A DNA stretch of 36,904 bases from Gammaproteobacteria bacterium (GTDB lineage Bacteria; Pseudomonadota; Gammaproteobacteria; SZUA-229), in NCBI GenBank assembly GCA_022340645.1, contig JAJDNP010000028.1:1-36904 (forward strand), given 5' to 3'. The notes below the pieces were generated by a model. The model was given only the letters and a program-made list of their open reading frames with translations, was not told the origin of the DNA and did no database searches. The position numbers were made by a program, and so were the translations under genes. Positions 1 to 6,956 of this stretch are shown here, one piece after another (within the stretch, counting starts at the first letter, position 1; every line of letters begins with the position of its first letter).

Positions 1-28
1 TAGATAAAAACGTTTTCAGGCTTATAAA

Positions 29-110
29 TATCTGTGTTCATCTGCGTTTATCTGTGGATAATCTATTTTTTGCTTTTAAATATTTGCGTTTATTCGCGTT
101 CATTTGCGGA
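29..110. repeat. two diverged 10-base-period arrays (CACAGAT family)
   Basis: Two blocks, 29-58 and 81-110, each consist of three 10-base units. The first has units such as TATCTGTGTT and CATCTGCGTT; the second has TATTTGCGTT, TATTCGCGTT and CATTTGCGGA. Both match the right-hand arm of the inverted elements at 9012-9204, 19491-19679 and 36764-36862, with the second block more diverged. No left-hand arms are visible here; they may lie upstream of the window edge. Confidence 0.7.
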
Positions 111-807
111 AGAACCTAAAAGTTTTTTCTTTTCCACCAACGGGCATCAAGGGTCGACAACGTAAGTTCAACTGAAAACATTCACTGTCCGTTCCTGCTG
201 CATTTTTCTCTGTCAAAGACACTTATCGACCGTCCGTTATCTGGCTATGAGAGTATTCACTTGGTGATCTTTGATTATGTGAATAGGTGAATTCTGGAAT
301 TCCTGGTATATACCCCGATTCACATTTTTTGGTCAGATTTGTCGGAGTGGCTGATATCACTATAAGCGACGGTGGGGCAGGCGGCAACACTACCCCCAGA
401 CTTAAACTTATCAAAATGGCTAAAAACAGCGAATACAGGTGAATTTATTGCCAGTAAAGTCAAACCCTACCGTTACCATTAAGAAAACGAGTTAGCCTGT
501 ATTTTTGCTCTGTATCAGTGTGTTTTATGCTCAGAATGTGTCTAGAAGGATGAACAGCCTCGAAGGGCTTCTAGTATCAATCACATCCTGTGCATCGGCA
601 TGGGTGAATTATATGTTGATATAGTATTTGTCTGTAAGGAGTATCTGATATTGCTGCAGGGGTTTGGCTGTCGATTTTACTGTCTATCAAAAAATAACAA
701 TAACAATAAGGAGAAGAATAGCTAATCTGGCTTGCTATAGTCTTGCTGAGGATTCAGGGGGGGTAATATCAAAGAGCGAGAAAAGTTACCTAATATATTG
801 ATTCATA
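111..807. other. gene-less stretch downstream of tRNA-Leu
   Basis: About 700 bases hold no reading frame that I can support. The longest frame (63 codons, minus, 223-414) has no recognisable motif and an unconvincing composition. A good Shine-Dalgarno-like GGAG at about 711 is not followed by a usable start. The stretch lies just 3' of the tRNA gene, a common position for integrated elements, but no integrase or duplicate of the tRNA 3' end is seen in the window. Confidence 0.5.
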
Positions 808-894
808 TGGTACCGGAGGCCGGACTTGAACCGGCACGCTATCGCTAGCATCGGATTTTGAGTCCGACGTGTCTACCAATTTCACCACTCCGGC
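808..894 (-). tRNA. tRNA-Leu(CAA)
   Basis: Read on the minus strand, the 87-base sequence folds as a class II tRNA. The 7-bp acceptor stem begins with a G-U pair, the anticodon stem TCGGA/TCCGA carries the 7-base loop CTCAAAA, giving anticodon CAA (reads UUG), and there is a long variable arm built on GCTAGCGATAGC. The T arm contains GGTTCAAGTCC. The 3' CCA is encoded (808-810). The sequence closely resembles the E. coli tRNA-Leu(CAA) as I remember it. It is a lone tRNA gene, not part of a cluster. Confidence 0.95.
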
Positions 895-900
895 GTGCAG

Positions 901-936
901 CGCGCATTTTATATTAATTAGTTTTAAGTTGTAAGT
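901..936 (-). promoter_or_regulatory. probable tRNA-Leu promoter with GC-rich discriminator
   Basis: On the minus strand a TATAAA -10 box (913 to 908) is followed directly by the G+C-rich run TGCGCGCTGC before the tRNA 5' end at 894. Such a discriminator is typical of stringently controlled stable-RNA promoters. No good -35 box exists; the -35 zone falls inside the heptamer array at 920-952, whose CTTACA-type units are the only candidates. Confidence 0.5.
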
Positions 937-952
937 TTTAAGTTACAAGTTG
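920..952. repeat. heptamer array, AAGTTRT family
   Basis: Four and a half tandem units of 7 bases (AGTTTTA, AGTTGTA, AGTTTTA, AGTTACA, AGTTG). The same family occurs at 2011-2107 and 21191-21267, where it forms inverted pairs; here only one orientation is present. It lies between the tRNA and yciI and overlaps the -35 zone of the tRNA. Confidence 0.75.
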
Positions 953-975
953 ATTATTCGAAATAGTTCCTGATT

Positions 976-1278
976 CTAGGCAGGCAGGACCTTTTTGAAG
1001 GGCTTGACGGTGACCTTGCCGTAAACACCGGCTTCAACGTAAGGGTCGGCATCCGCCCAGGCTTTGGCGTCTTCCAGGCTTTCGAATTCCGCGACCACCA
1101 GGCTGCCGCTGAAACCGGCGTCGCCCGGATCTTCGCAGTCGATAGCGGGGTGGGGGCCGGCCAGGATTAGCCTGCCTTCATCCTGCAGCGCGCGCAGGCG
1201 TTCCAGGTGCCTGGGCCTGGCGGCCAGCCGGCGCTGCAGGCTGTTTTCTACGTCTTCAGCAATAATGGTATAAAACAT
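976..1278 (-). CDS. yciI: YciI family protein
   Basis: This 100-residue protein aligns along its whole length with E. coli YciI (about 98 residues). Shared segments include an RPxHLxRLxxLxDEGRL stretch at about residues 21-37, an AGPHPAID stretch at 40-47, [20 protein letters not shown] at 56-75 and the ending VKPFKK. The family is a small dimeric alpha/beta fold with a putative His/Asp active site and no settled function. The start codon overlaps the yciB stop by one base (TAATG), so the two genes are almost certainly translated from one message, with yciI downstream. The same gene pair is adjacent in many gammaproteobacteria. Identity is safe; biochemical role is unknown. Confidence 0.93.
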   Translation of the reverse strand: MFYTIIAEDVENSLQRRLAARPRHLERLRALQDEGRLILAGPHPAIDCEDPGDAGFSGSLVVAEFESLEDAKAWADADPYVEAGVYGKVTVKPFKKVLPA

Positions 1279-1937
1279 TAGCGGTTTTCCCCCTTTTTTT
1301 CCGTCTGTTTCTGCAGATCGTCTTCAGAGATATACCGCGACAGATAAAACGCCTGCAGGATGACAAAGATAATGGTCAGTCCCATCAGGCCGAATAACTT
1401 GAAGTTCACCCAGGTGTCCATGCGGGTTTCCGGTGATGCATCCATGTTGTAGTAAAACGCCACGTACAGGTTGGCTGCGCCGCTGATAAAAAAGAACACG
1501 ACCCAGGCCAGGTTAAGGGTAGACCAGACGTTTGGCGGCAGTACGATATGGTGGCCCATCATGCGCTGTATGATCGGCTTTTCACCGAAGTACATGCTGC
1601 CGAGAAAAACACCGGCAAACAGCCAGTTTAGTACCGTGGGTTTCCACTGGATAAAGGCCGGGTTGCCAAGGAAGATGGTGATGCTGCCGAGCACGGTAAT
1701 GAGCACCAGCGAGAATATGTGCATGCGCTCAAACTTGCGGGTGTTGAACCAGTGAACGGCAACCTGGACAAAACTGGCGATGATGGCAATACCGGTTGCG
1801 ATAATCGTGGCATTGATAAAATCAGGCCTGGCGGGATCAATCAGCTGGCCGATAAAGCTATTTTCTATTAGAAAGCTTGCCTTGTAGTAACTAACGAAAA
1901 AGAGAATAATTGGAAAAAAATCAAATAGTAACTTCAT
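1278..1937 (-). CDS. yciB: inner-membrane septation/intracellular-growth protein YciB (IspZ)
   Basis: A 219-residue, very hydrophobic protein with about five membrane segments (near residues 5-25, 42-62, 74-92, 104-118, 141-161 and 178-196, not all resolvable by eye). It begins [18 protein letters not shown], the hallmark opening of the YciB/IspZ family, and retains a [11 protein letters not shown] motif at about 117-127. The E. coli homologue is about 179 residues; the extra length lies in the N-terminal half and the C-terminal charged tail (EKKGEN). Family members affect septation and envelope integrity and interact with cell-elongation and division proteins. It is first in the operon with yciI. 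The ATG is preceded by a TATAAT box at 1997-1992. Confidence 0.93.
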   Translation of the reverse strand: MKLLFDFFPIILFFVSYYKASFLIENSFIGQLIDPARPDFINATIIATGIAIIASFVQVAVHWFNTRKFERMHIFSLVLITVLGSITIFLGNPAFIQWKPTVLNWLFAGVFLGSMYFGEKPIIQRMMGHHIVLPPNVWSTLNLAWVVFFFISGAANLYVAFYYNMDASPETRMDTWVNFKLFGLMGLTIIFVILQAFYLSRYISEDDLQKQTEKKGENR

Positions 1938-1991
1938 TTATCTAATGTAATATATGTATCGTAAATGGGATTCGGGTCTGTATGGGCAGTC

Positions 1992-1997
1992 ATTATA
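1992..1997 (-). promoter_or_regulatory. candidate -10 box for yciB-yciI
   Basis: TATAAT on the minus strand lies about 55 bases upstream of the yciB start, preceded by TG without the usual one-base gap. The -35 position falls in the heptamer array beginning at 2011 and shows no good match to TTGACA. Confidence 0.4.
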
Positions 1998-2010
1998 CAT
2001 GCTCATAAAA

Positions 2011-2107
2011 CTATAAGTTATAGTTAAGTTATAAGTATAAGTTTCAAATTATAAGTTTTTTAGCTTATTACTTTTAACTTACAACTTATAACTTACAACT
2101 TATAACT
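2011..2107. repeat. inverted pair of AAGTTRT heptamer arrays
   Basis: The left arm (about 2011-2057) has AAGTTATA/AAGTATA-type units. The right arm (about 2070-2107) is a clean tandem array, ACTTACA and ACTTATA alternating with a strict period of 7. The arms can pair into a long AT-rich hairpin. The element fills the divergent gap between yciB and yciO. Confidence 0.8.
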
Positions 2108-2134
2108 CTTGTCGCAACAGTGTATTATTCGCCG

Positions 2135-2171
2135 TTATTTATTTTTCATTTTTCACTATTCATTTTTCATT
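2135..2171. repeat. TTTTTCA heptamer array upstream of yciO
   Basis: Four units in register at 2142-2169: TTTTTCA, TTTTTCA, CTATTCA, TTTTTCA, preceded by a degenerate TTATTTA. An inverted partner lies just after the yciO stop (2807-2834). The array is translatable and artificially extends the yciO frame upstream to 2109. Confidence 0.75.
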
Positions 2172-2180
2172 GCTTGTTTC

Positions 2181-2798
2181 ATGAGTCTTTACTTAGAAAT
2201 CCACCCGAAAAATCCGCAACCGCGCCTGATCAGGCAGGCGGTTGATATCATTCTCAAGGGTGGGGTGATTGTGTACCCGACCGATTCCAGTTATGCGCTT
2301 GGCTGCCAGATTGGGGACAAGGGAGCACTCACGCGTTTGCGCCGTATTCGCAAGATTGATGAGAACCACAATTTGACCCTGGTGTGCCGTGACCTGTCTG
2401 AAATATCGACTTATGCAAAAGTTGATAATGCGAATTATCGCCTGATCAAATCGCTAACGCCGGGGCCATACACCTTTATTTTACCGGGAACGTCCGAGGT
2501 CCCGCGCCGCCTGATGCATCCGAAGCGGCGCCACATTGGTTTGCGGGTAATGGACCATCCCGTAGTCAATGCCCTGCTGGAAGAGCTGGGCCAGCCGCTG
2601 ATGAGCTGTACACTGATTATGCCGGGTGAAGAACTGCCGGTAACCGATGCGGAAGATATACGCGAACAATTGGACAAGCAGGTGGACGTCATTATCGATA
2701 GCGGACATTGCGGGATTGAGCCTACCACGGTGATTGGCCTGACCGGCGATGTGCCGGTGTTGCGCCGCCAGGGTAAAGGTAAGGACCATGGGCTCTGA
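2181..2798 (+). CDS. yciO: YciO/YrdC (Sua5) family protein
   Basis: The 205-residue product matches E. coli YciO (about 206 residues) nearly end to end: a start like MSLYLEIHPKNPQPRLIRQA, KGGVIVYPTDSSYALGC at about 27-43, the RRIRKI segment, a TPGPYTFIL loop near 95-103 and an IGLRV strand. These are the YrdC nucleotide-binding features (basic KRRH patch, PTDS/T loop). YrdC/Sua5 make the threonylcarbamoyl-AMP for tRNA t6A; YciO-type proteins are paralogues whose activity in t6A synthesis is weak or disputed. The ATG at 2181 is chosen because the frame open to 2109 only translates the TTTTTCA repeat and the family begins here. No strong Shine-Dalgarno sequence precedes it. The gene is flanked by inverted heptamer arrays. 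Confidence 0.93.
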   Translation: MSLYLEIHPKNPQPRLIRQAVDIILKGGVIVYPTDSSYALGCQIGDKGALTRLRRIRKIDENHNLTLVCRDLSEISTYAKVDNANYRLIKSLTPGPYTFILPGTSEVPRRLMHPKRRHIGLRVMDHPVVNALLEELGQPLMSCTLIMPGEELPVTDAEDIREQLDKQVDVIIDSGHCGIEPTTVIGLTGDVPVLRRQGKGKDHGL

Positions 2799-2806
2799 CG
2801 AGCCAG

Positions 2807-2834
2807 TGAATAATGAAAAGTGAAAAATGAAGAG
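2807..2834. repeat. TGAAAAA heptamer array downstream of yciO
   Basis: Four 7-base units in register: TGAATAA, TGAAAAG, TGAAAAA, TGAAGAG. This is the reverse complement of the array at 2142-2169, so yciO lies between the two halves of an inverted pair about 640 bases apart. It begins 9 bases after the yciO stop. Confidence 0.75.
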
Positions 2835-2869
2835 CTTTTCAGAAACAGGGACGGGATTCGCGTGGTTAT

Positions 2870-2960
2870 GCAGGTCCAAATGAATTACTTGGCATATCCG
2901 TATGCCTCGCGCTTTCAGGGCTTGCATTCAAATTGCTCCAGACAATTAAGTCGGACCTGC
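2870..2960. repeat. structured ~90-base repeat, copy 1
   Basis: Bounded by GCAGGTCC and its complement GGACCTGC. It contains a GGCATA/TATGCC hairpin (about 2901-2916), a CTTTCAGGGCT core, and an AATTG/CAATT hairpin near the right end. Copy 2 is at 29804-29892. The two share the core and right end almost exactly, and the right-hand stem changes in both halves together. Confidence 0.8.
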
Positions 2961-2996
2961 TAGTGGTGGAATTTACATGCAATGATGAAGCCTGGT

Positions 2997-3022
2997 GTTG
3001 ATTCGTGTAAACTCCGCAAAAC
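2997..3022 (+). promoter_or_regulatory. conserved upstream motif (TGTAAACT), copy A
   Basis: Matches 21 of 26 positions with 23169-23194 upstream of smc. The shared core is TGTAAACT followed by CGC and AAAC. The core starts 62 bases before the M50 protease start; the smc copy starts 64 bases before its gene. Function unknown; could be part of a promoter or a factor-binding site. Confidence 0.45.
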
Positions 3023-3067
3023 CAATATTCAACCAATACGATAAAACACAATAAGAAATCACCCTGG

Positions 3068-3724
3068 ATGTCGTCTTCTATTCCCGATCTTGTTTATACC
3101 ATCACCGTATGGGCCATTCCGGTTTTATTTGCTATCACCCTGCATGAAGCGGCGCATGGCTGGGTGGCGAATAAACTGGGCGATCCGACAGCAAAAAATC
3201 TCGGCAGGATTACCATCAATCCGATAAAACACATCGACCCGATGGGTACCGTGGTAGTTCCCATATTCCTGGCGATGGTCAGCGGCTTTATCATGGGCTG
3301 GGCAAAGCCGGTGCCCGTGGATGCGCGCTATTTTAAATCGCCGCTGCTGGATATGGCACTGGTTGCGGTTGCCGGACCGGCATCGAATTTTATCATGGCC
3401 TGTTTCTGGGCAATGTTTATTCAGTTGGCGGCGGCGTTGCTGCCGGTTTCACATTTACTGGTTTTTCTGGCCGATGTCGGCGAGAAGGGTATATATATCA
3501 ATGTTATCCTGATGGTATTGAATTTATTGCCTATCCCGCCGCTTGATGGCGGACGCGTGGTTACCGGTATTTTGCCACCGGCCATCGCTGTGCAATATAT
3601 GCGGCTGGAAAGATTCGGTATGCTTATCATTTTGCTGTTACTTGTCAGCGGCTTACTCGGTAAAATTCTGTGGCCGCTGGTACTGCATTTCGTCAAACTA
3701 ATTAGCACCATTTTCGGGTTGTAA
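3068..3724 (+). CDS. site-2 protease family (M50) membrane metalloprotease
   Basis: A 218-residue polytopic membrane protein of the short M50/S2P subgroup that lacks PDZ domains. The zinc motif HEAAH lies at residues 26-30 in the first membrane helix, followed by the conserved KLGDPTAKNLGRITINP stretch (about 36-52) and PIKHIDPMG. The third ligand is in LLPIPPLDGGR near residue 157, the usual NPxDG-like motif. The C-terminal helix is strongly hydrophobic. Substrates of this subgroup are unknown; it probably cleaves membrane-embedded peptides or remnants. In many gammaproteobacteria it sits between yciO and the trpS-scpA block, as here. The ATG at 3068 is the only sensible start; the ribosome site is weak. 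A motif shared with smc lies upstream. Confidence 0.92.
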   Translation: MSSSIPDLVYTITVWAIPVLFAITLHEAAHGWVANKLGDPTAKNLGRITINPIKHIDPMGTVVVPIFLAMVSGFIMGWAKPVPVDARYFKSPLLDMALVAVAGPASNFIMACFWAMFIQLAAALLPVSHLLVFLADVGEKGIYINVILMVLNLLPIPPLDGGRVVTGILPPAIAVQYMRLERFGMLIILLLLVSGLLGKILWPLVLHFVKLISTIFGL

Positions 3725-3806
3725 ATTAATAGCTTATATTATATTTCTAAGGAATTAGATAAAGAATAGTTTTTGTGGGATTGAGTTAAATGAGGATCAG
3801 GAAAAC

Positions 3807-5024
3807 TTGAATACAGTAGCGATACAGCATCAGCGCGTACTATCAGGCATGCGTCCAACAGGGCGTTTGCATCTGGGGCATTACCACGGTGTTTTAAAAA
3901 ACTGGGTACAGCTGCAGCATGAATACGAGTGTTTCCTGTTTGTTGCCGACTGGCATGCGTTAACCACGCATTACGAAGACCCGTCCATTATCGAACAGAG
4001 TGTCTGGGATATGGTGGTTGACTGGCTGGCCGCCGGTATCAGCCCGGGTTCGGCGAAAATGTTCATCCAGTCGAAAGTGCCCGAACATGCTGAACTGTAC
4101 ACCCTGCTGTCGATGATTACGCCGTTAAGCTGGCTGGAACGGGTGCCCAGCTACAAGGATCAGCAGGAAAAATTAAAAGAGAAAGATCTTGCGACCTATG
4201 GCTTCCTTGGCTATCCGCTGCTGCAGAGTGCAGATATCCTGATATACAAGGCAGGTATGGTGCCGGTTGGTGAGGACCAGGTGGCGCATGTCGAGCTGAC
4301 CCGCGAAGTTGCCCGCCGTTTCAACCATCTCTATGGACGGGAGCCGGATTTTGAAGAAAAAGCGAAGCAGGCAGCGAAGAAGATGGGTAAGAAAAATGCC
4401 AAGATGCTGTTCAAGTACCGCAAGGAATACCAGGAAAAGGGCGATGTCGAAGCATTGAAAGTGGCCCAGGCGCTGCTTGAATCGCAGCAGAATATTTCCA
4501 TTGGCGACAAGGAACGGCTGTTTGGCTACCTGGAAGGTTCCGGCAAAATTATCCTGCCGGAGCCGCAGGCCCTGCTGACGCCAGCATCAAAAATGCCGGG
4601 GCTGGATGGACAGAAAATGTCCAAATCTTACAACAACACCATTGCGCTGCGCGATGATACCGATAACGTAGCGACAAAGCTTCGCACCATGCCAACCGAT
4701 CCGGCCCGTGTTCGCCGCAATGATCCGGGCGATCCTGGGAAATGCCCGGTGTGGCAGTTCCACCGGGTGTATTCCAGTGCCGATACCTGCCAATGGGTGC
4801 AGGATGGTTGTAAACATGCCACCATCGGCTGTCTTGAATGCAAGCAGCCGATCATCGATGCGGTGCTGATGGAATTAAAACCGATACAGGACAGGGCGAG
4901 GGAATATGAAGGGGATATGTCCGCGGTCAAGGCAATTATTAATGAAGGTAATGCGGCTGCAAGAGAGGTCGCTCGTGATACACTGGAAGAGGTCAGGAAA
5001 GCGATGGGTATCGCTTATTTATAA
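3807..5024 (+). CDS. trpS: tryptophan--tRNA ligase
   Basis: A class Ic synthetase that charges tRNA-Trp. The HIGH-type motif is HLGH (about residues 22-25, in RPTGRLHLGHYHG) and the KMSKS motif is GQKMSKSYNN (about 270-279). At 405 residues it exceeds the usual ~335. The excess is a charged insertion of about 60 residues (about 185-250, with EKAKQAAKKMGKKNAKM and a helix after it) between the two motifs, seen in one clade of bacterial TrpRS. The start is a TTG with an AGGA four bases upstream; the next in-frame ATG (residue 15) would truncate the strand before HLGH. A tiny out-of-frame ORF (ATG at 3790, six codons) ends in a TGA overlapping this TTG. It heads the trpS-scpA-scpB run. Confidence 0.96.
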   Translation: MNTVAIQHQRVLSGMRPTGRLHLGHYHGVLKNWVQLQHEYECFLFVADWHALTTHYEDPSIIEQSVWDMVVDWLAAGISPGSAKMFIQSKVPEHAELYTLLSMITPLSWLERVPSYKDQQEKLKEKDLATYGFLGYPLLQSADILIYKAGMVPVGEDQVAHVELTREVARRFNHLYGREPDFEEKAKQAAKKMGKKNAKMLFKYRKEYQEKGDVEALKVAQALLESQQNISIGDKERLFGYLEGSGKIILPEPQALLTPASKMPGLDGQKMSKSYNNTIALRDDTDNVATKLRTMPTDPARVRRNDPGDPGKCPVWQFHRVYSSADTCQWVQDGCKHATIGCLECKQPIIDAVLMELKPIQDRAREYEGDMSAVKAIINEGNAAAREVARDTLEEVRKAMGIAYL

Positions 5025-5058
5025 AAACGTGCATTTTTTGAAGAGATAACCGGTAAAT

Positions 5059-6003
5059 ATGGCAAATCCAGACATCCAGGAAACCCAGCAGCACGAAAAG
5101 CTGCTCAGGCAATTTGGCGGGGCGGAAGGTAACACGGACGTTCCGGCGAATGCGCTGAAGAAAAATAATTCAAAAGCACAGGGTGAAATGCCGTTTGCCC
5201 TGATCCAGGGTGAACCGCTGACGGTGATTCCGCAGGATCTCTATATTCCGCCTGATGCACTGGAAGTCATCCTGGAAGCTTTTGAGGGACCGCTGGATTT
5301 GCTGCTGTACCTGATTAAGCGTCAGAATATCGATATCCTGGATATTCCGCTGGAGGAAACCACCCGCCAGTACATGCAGTATATAGATCTGATGCAAAGC
5401 CTGAAAATTGAGCTGGCCGCGGAATACCTGCTGATGGCCGCCATGCTGGCAGAAATCAAATCACGTATGTTACTGCCGAGACCGGCGGAAAGCGAAGATG
5501 AAGATGATCCGCGCGCTGACCTGATTCGCCGCCTGCAGGAATACGAGCGCTTTAAACAGGCCGCCCAGGATATCGACACCCTGCCGCGAGTTGAGCGTGA
5601 TATCTATTTAACCGATATTGAACTGCCTGAAATCCACCAGGATAAGCCGCTTCCCCAGGTTGACTTGCGCGATATTCTGTTTGCCTTCAGAGACGCCATG
5701 ATGCGCGCCGAGATGTATTCACATCATCACATTCAGCGTGAAGCACTGTCTGTGCGTGAACGCATGAGCATTGTGCTGAGCGCCATTACCACAGATGGTT
5801 TTACAAATTACACCAGTTTATTTACCATTGAAGAAGGTCGCCGGGGCGTGGTAGTGACCCTGCTGGCGATTCTGGAACTGGTTAAGGAACAGTTGATCGA
5901 CCTGGTTCAGTCAGATGCCTTTGCGCCCATTCATTTAAAAGCGGCCACGTCTTCGACCACGGTCGGCAGCAACAGGCAGGGCGATAACACCGGTTATAAC
6001 TAA
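5059..6003 (+). CDS. scpA: segregation and condensation protein A (kleisin)
   Basis: ScpA is the kleisin that bridges the heads of the SMC dimer and binds ScpB; the complex organises and helps segregate the chromosome. The N-terminal SMC-binding helices are clear: LEAFEGPLDLLLYLIKRQNID (from about residue 72), then IPLEETTRQYMQYI and AAEYLLMAAMLAEIKSRMLLP (about 123-143). A winged-helix C-terminal segment follows (VTLLAILELVKEQLIDLVQ, about 265-283). The first 70 or so residues form a polar, low-complexity extension, common in gammaproteobacterial ScpA and longer than in Bacillus. scpB starts 15 bases after the stop. The smc gene itself is about 17 kb away in this same window, confirming the SMC-ScpAB system. 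Confidence 0.96.
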   Translation: MANPDIQETQQHEKLLRQFGGAEGNTDVPANALKKNNSKAQGEMPFALIQGEPLTVIPQDLYIPPDALEVILEAFEGPLDLLLYLIKRQNIDILDIPLEETTRQYMQYIDLMQSLKIELAAEYLLMAAMLAEIKSRMLLPRPAESEDEDDPRADLIRRLQEYERFKQAAQDIDTLPRVERDIYLTDIELPEIHQDKPLPQVDLRDILFAFRDAMMRAEMYSHHHIQREALSVRERMSIVLSAITTDGFTNYTSLFTIEEGRRGVVVTLLAILELVKEQLIDLVQSDAFAPIHLKAATSSTTVGSNRQGDNTGYN

Positions 6004-6018
6004 GTAGAGAACCTTATC

Positions 6019-6738
6019 ATGGAAATTAATAAACTAAAAAATATCCTTGAAGCGGTTTTACTGGCTGCTGACCGGCCCCTGACCGTGAACCATCTGGAAA
6101 TCCTGTTCGAACTTGATGAAGAGCGGCCGACACGTGATGAAATTCGAAAAGCACTGCATGAAATGGCAGAAGAATATGAAACACGCGGTTTTGAATTAAA
6201 ACAGGTAGCCAGCGGTTACCGTCTCCAGGTCAGGCAGGATTATTCACTCTGGGTTGGCCGTTTATGGGAGGAAAAGCCCGCCCGCTACACGCGCGCCCTG
6301 CTGGAGACCATGGCGCTGATCGCTTACCGTCAGCCGATCACACGAGGTGAGATTGAAGAAGTGCGTGGTGTCAGTGTCAGCTCAAATATTATCAGGACAT
6401 TATTGGAACGTGACTGGATCAAGGTTCTTGGGCATAAGGACGTACCCGGCAAGCCGGCGCTTTATGGCAGCACCAGGGGATTCCTGGATTATTTCAATCT
6501 CAGCTCGCTTGACCAGCTGCCAACACTGGCAGAGATAAAAGATCTGGATAAAATTCATCCCGAGCTGGAACTCGATGAAGATGCTAACCAGGCCGGTGAG
6601 GAAAGTGCAGATCAGGGTAATGCCGAAAACCCGGCTGCCAGAGAACAGCATAAGCAGGCGTCTGATGATGACCCGGACACTGAAGCGAATGACTCCGGTG
6701 AGCTGATGGATGAAGAAGATCAGGTTTTCATCGTTTAA
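6019..6738 (+). CDS. scpB: segregation and condensation protein B
   Basis: A 239-residue ScpB with the two winged-helix domains, covering about residues 1-80 (LKNILEAVLLAADRPLTVNHL) and 85-165 (LLETMALIAYRQPITRGEIEEVRGV, the family signature, with SSNIIRTLLERDWIKVLGHKDVPGKPALYG). It dimerises and binds ScpA in the SMC complex. The C-terminal 65 residues are acidic and probably disordered (EDANQAGEESADQG, DDDPDTEAND). An AGAGAA ribosome site precedes the ATG. The stop codon TAA at 6736-6738 touches the first bases of the long palindrome that follows, so that element begins exactly at the gene end. Confidence 0.96.
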   Translation: MEINKLKNILEAVLLAADRPLTVNHLEILFELDEERPTRDEIRKALHEMAEEYETRGFELKQVASGYRLQVRQDYSLWVGRLWEEKPARYTRALLETMALIAYRQPITRGEIEEVRGVSVSSNIIRTLLERDWIKVLGHKDVPGKPALYGSTRGFLDYFNLSSLDQLPTLAEIKDLDKIHPELELDEDANQAGEESADQGNAENPAAREQHKQASDDDPDTEANDSGELMDEEDQVFIV

Positions 6739-6914
6739 ACCTAAAAAATCAGTTGAATCGTAGCGAGAGTGAACAAGGTGCTGAATCTACAAGACTTTAT
6801 CGGTTATTTTGGGCGAAACCGTATCACCCATACGGTGAGTTTAAAATGTTCGAGAAAGTCTTGTAGATTCAGTGCATTGGACGCTCGCAGTAGGTTCAAC
6901 TGATTTTTTAGGTT
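6738..6914. repeat. 177-base imperfect palindrome between scpB and rluB
   Basis: The outer arms are identical for 20 bases (6738-6757 against 6895-6914). A second block, CTGAATCTACAAGACTTT (about 6781-6798), pairs with its complement at about 6855-6872. The centre is a small hairpin, CCGTAT/ATACGG. The intervening parts are only partly complementary. Transcribed, it would form a long hairpin between two plus-strand genes; as DNA it resembles a miniature inverted-repeat element. No terminal duplication was recognised. Confidence 0.85.
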
Positions 6915-6956
6915 AAAGTAAACATCCATTAAAATCCCCATTCGGATTAAGTCTCT

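Noticed and set aside
223-414. 63-codon minus frame at the left end
   Set aside because: No recognisable domain, no ribosome site and no context.
2011-2107. CRISPR array
   Set aside because: The units are 7 bases, contiguous and without spacers; no cas genes are present.
2109-2180. N-terminal extension of yciO
   Set aside because: It translates the TTTTTCA repeat; homologues start at the ATG at 2181.
3725-3806. tryptophan attenuator before trpS
   Set aside because: The mini-ORF has no Trp codons and no alternative hairpins are seen.
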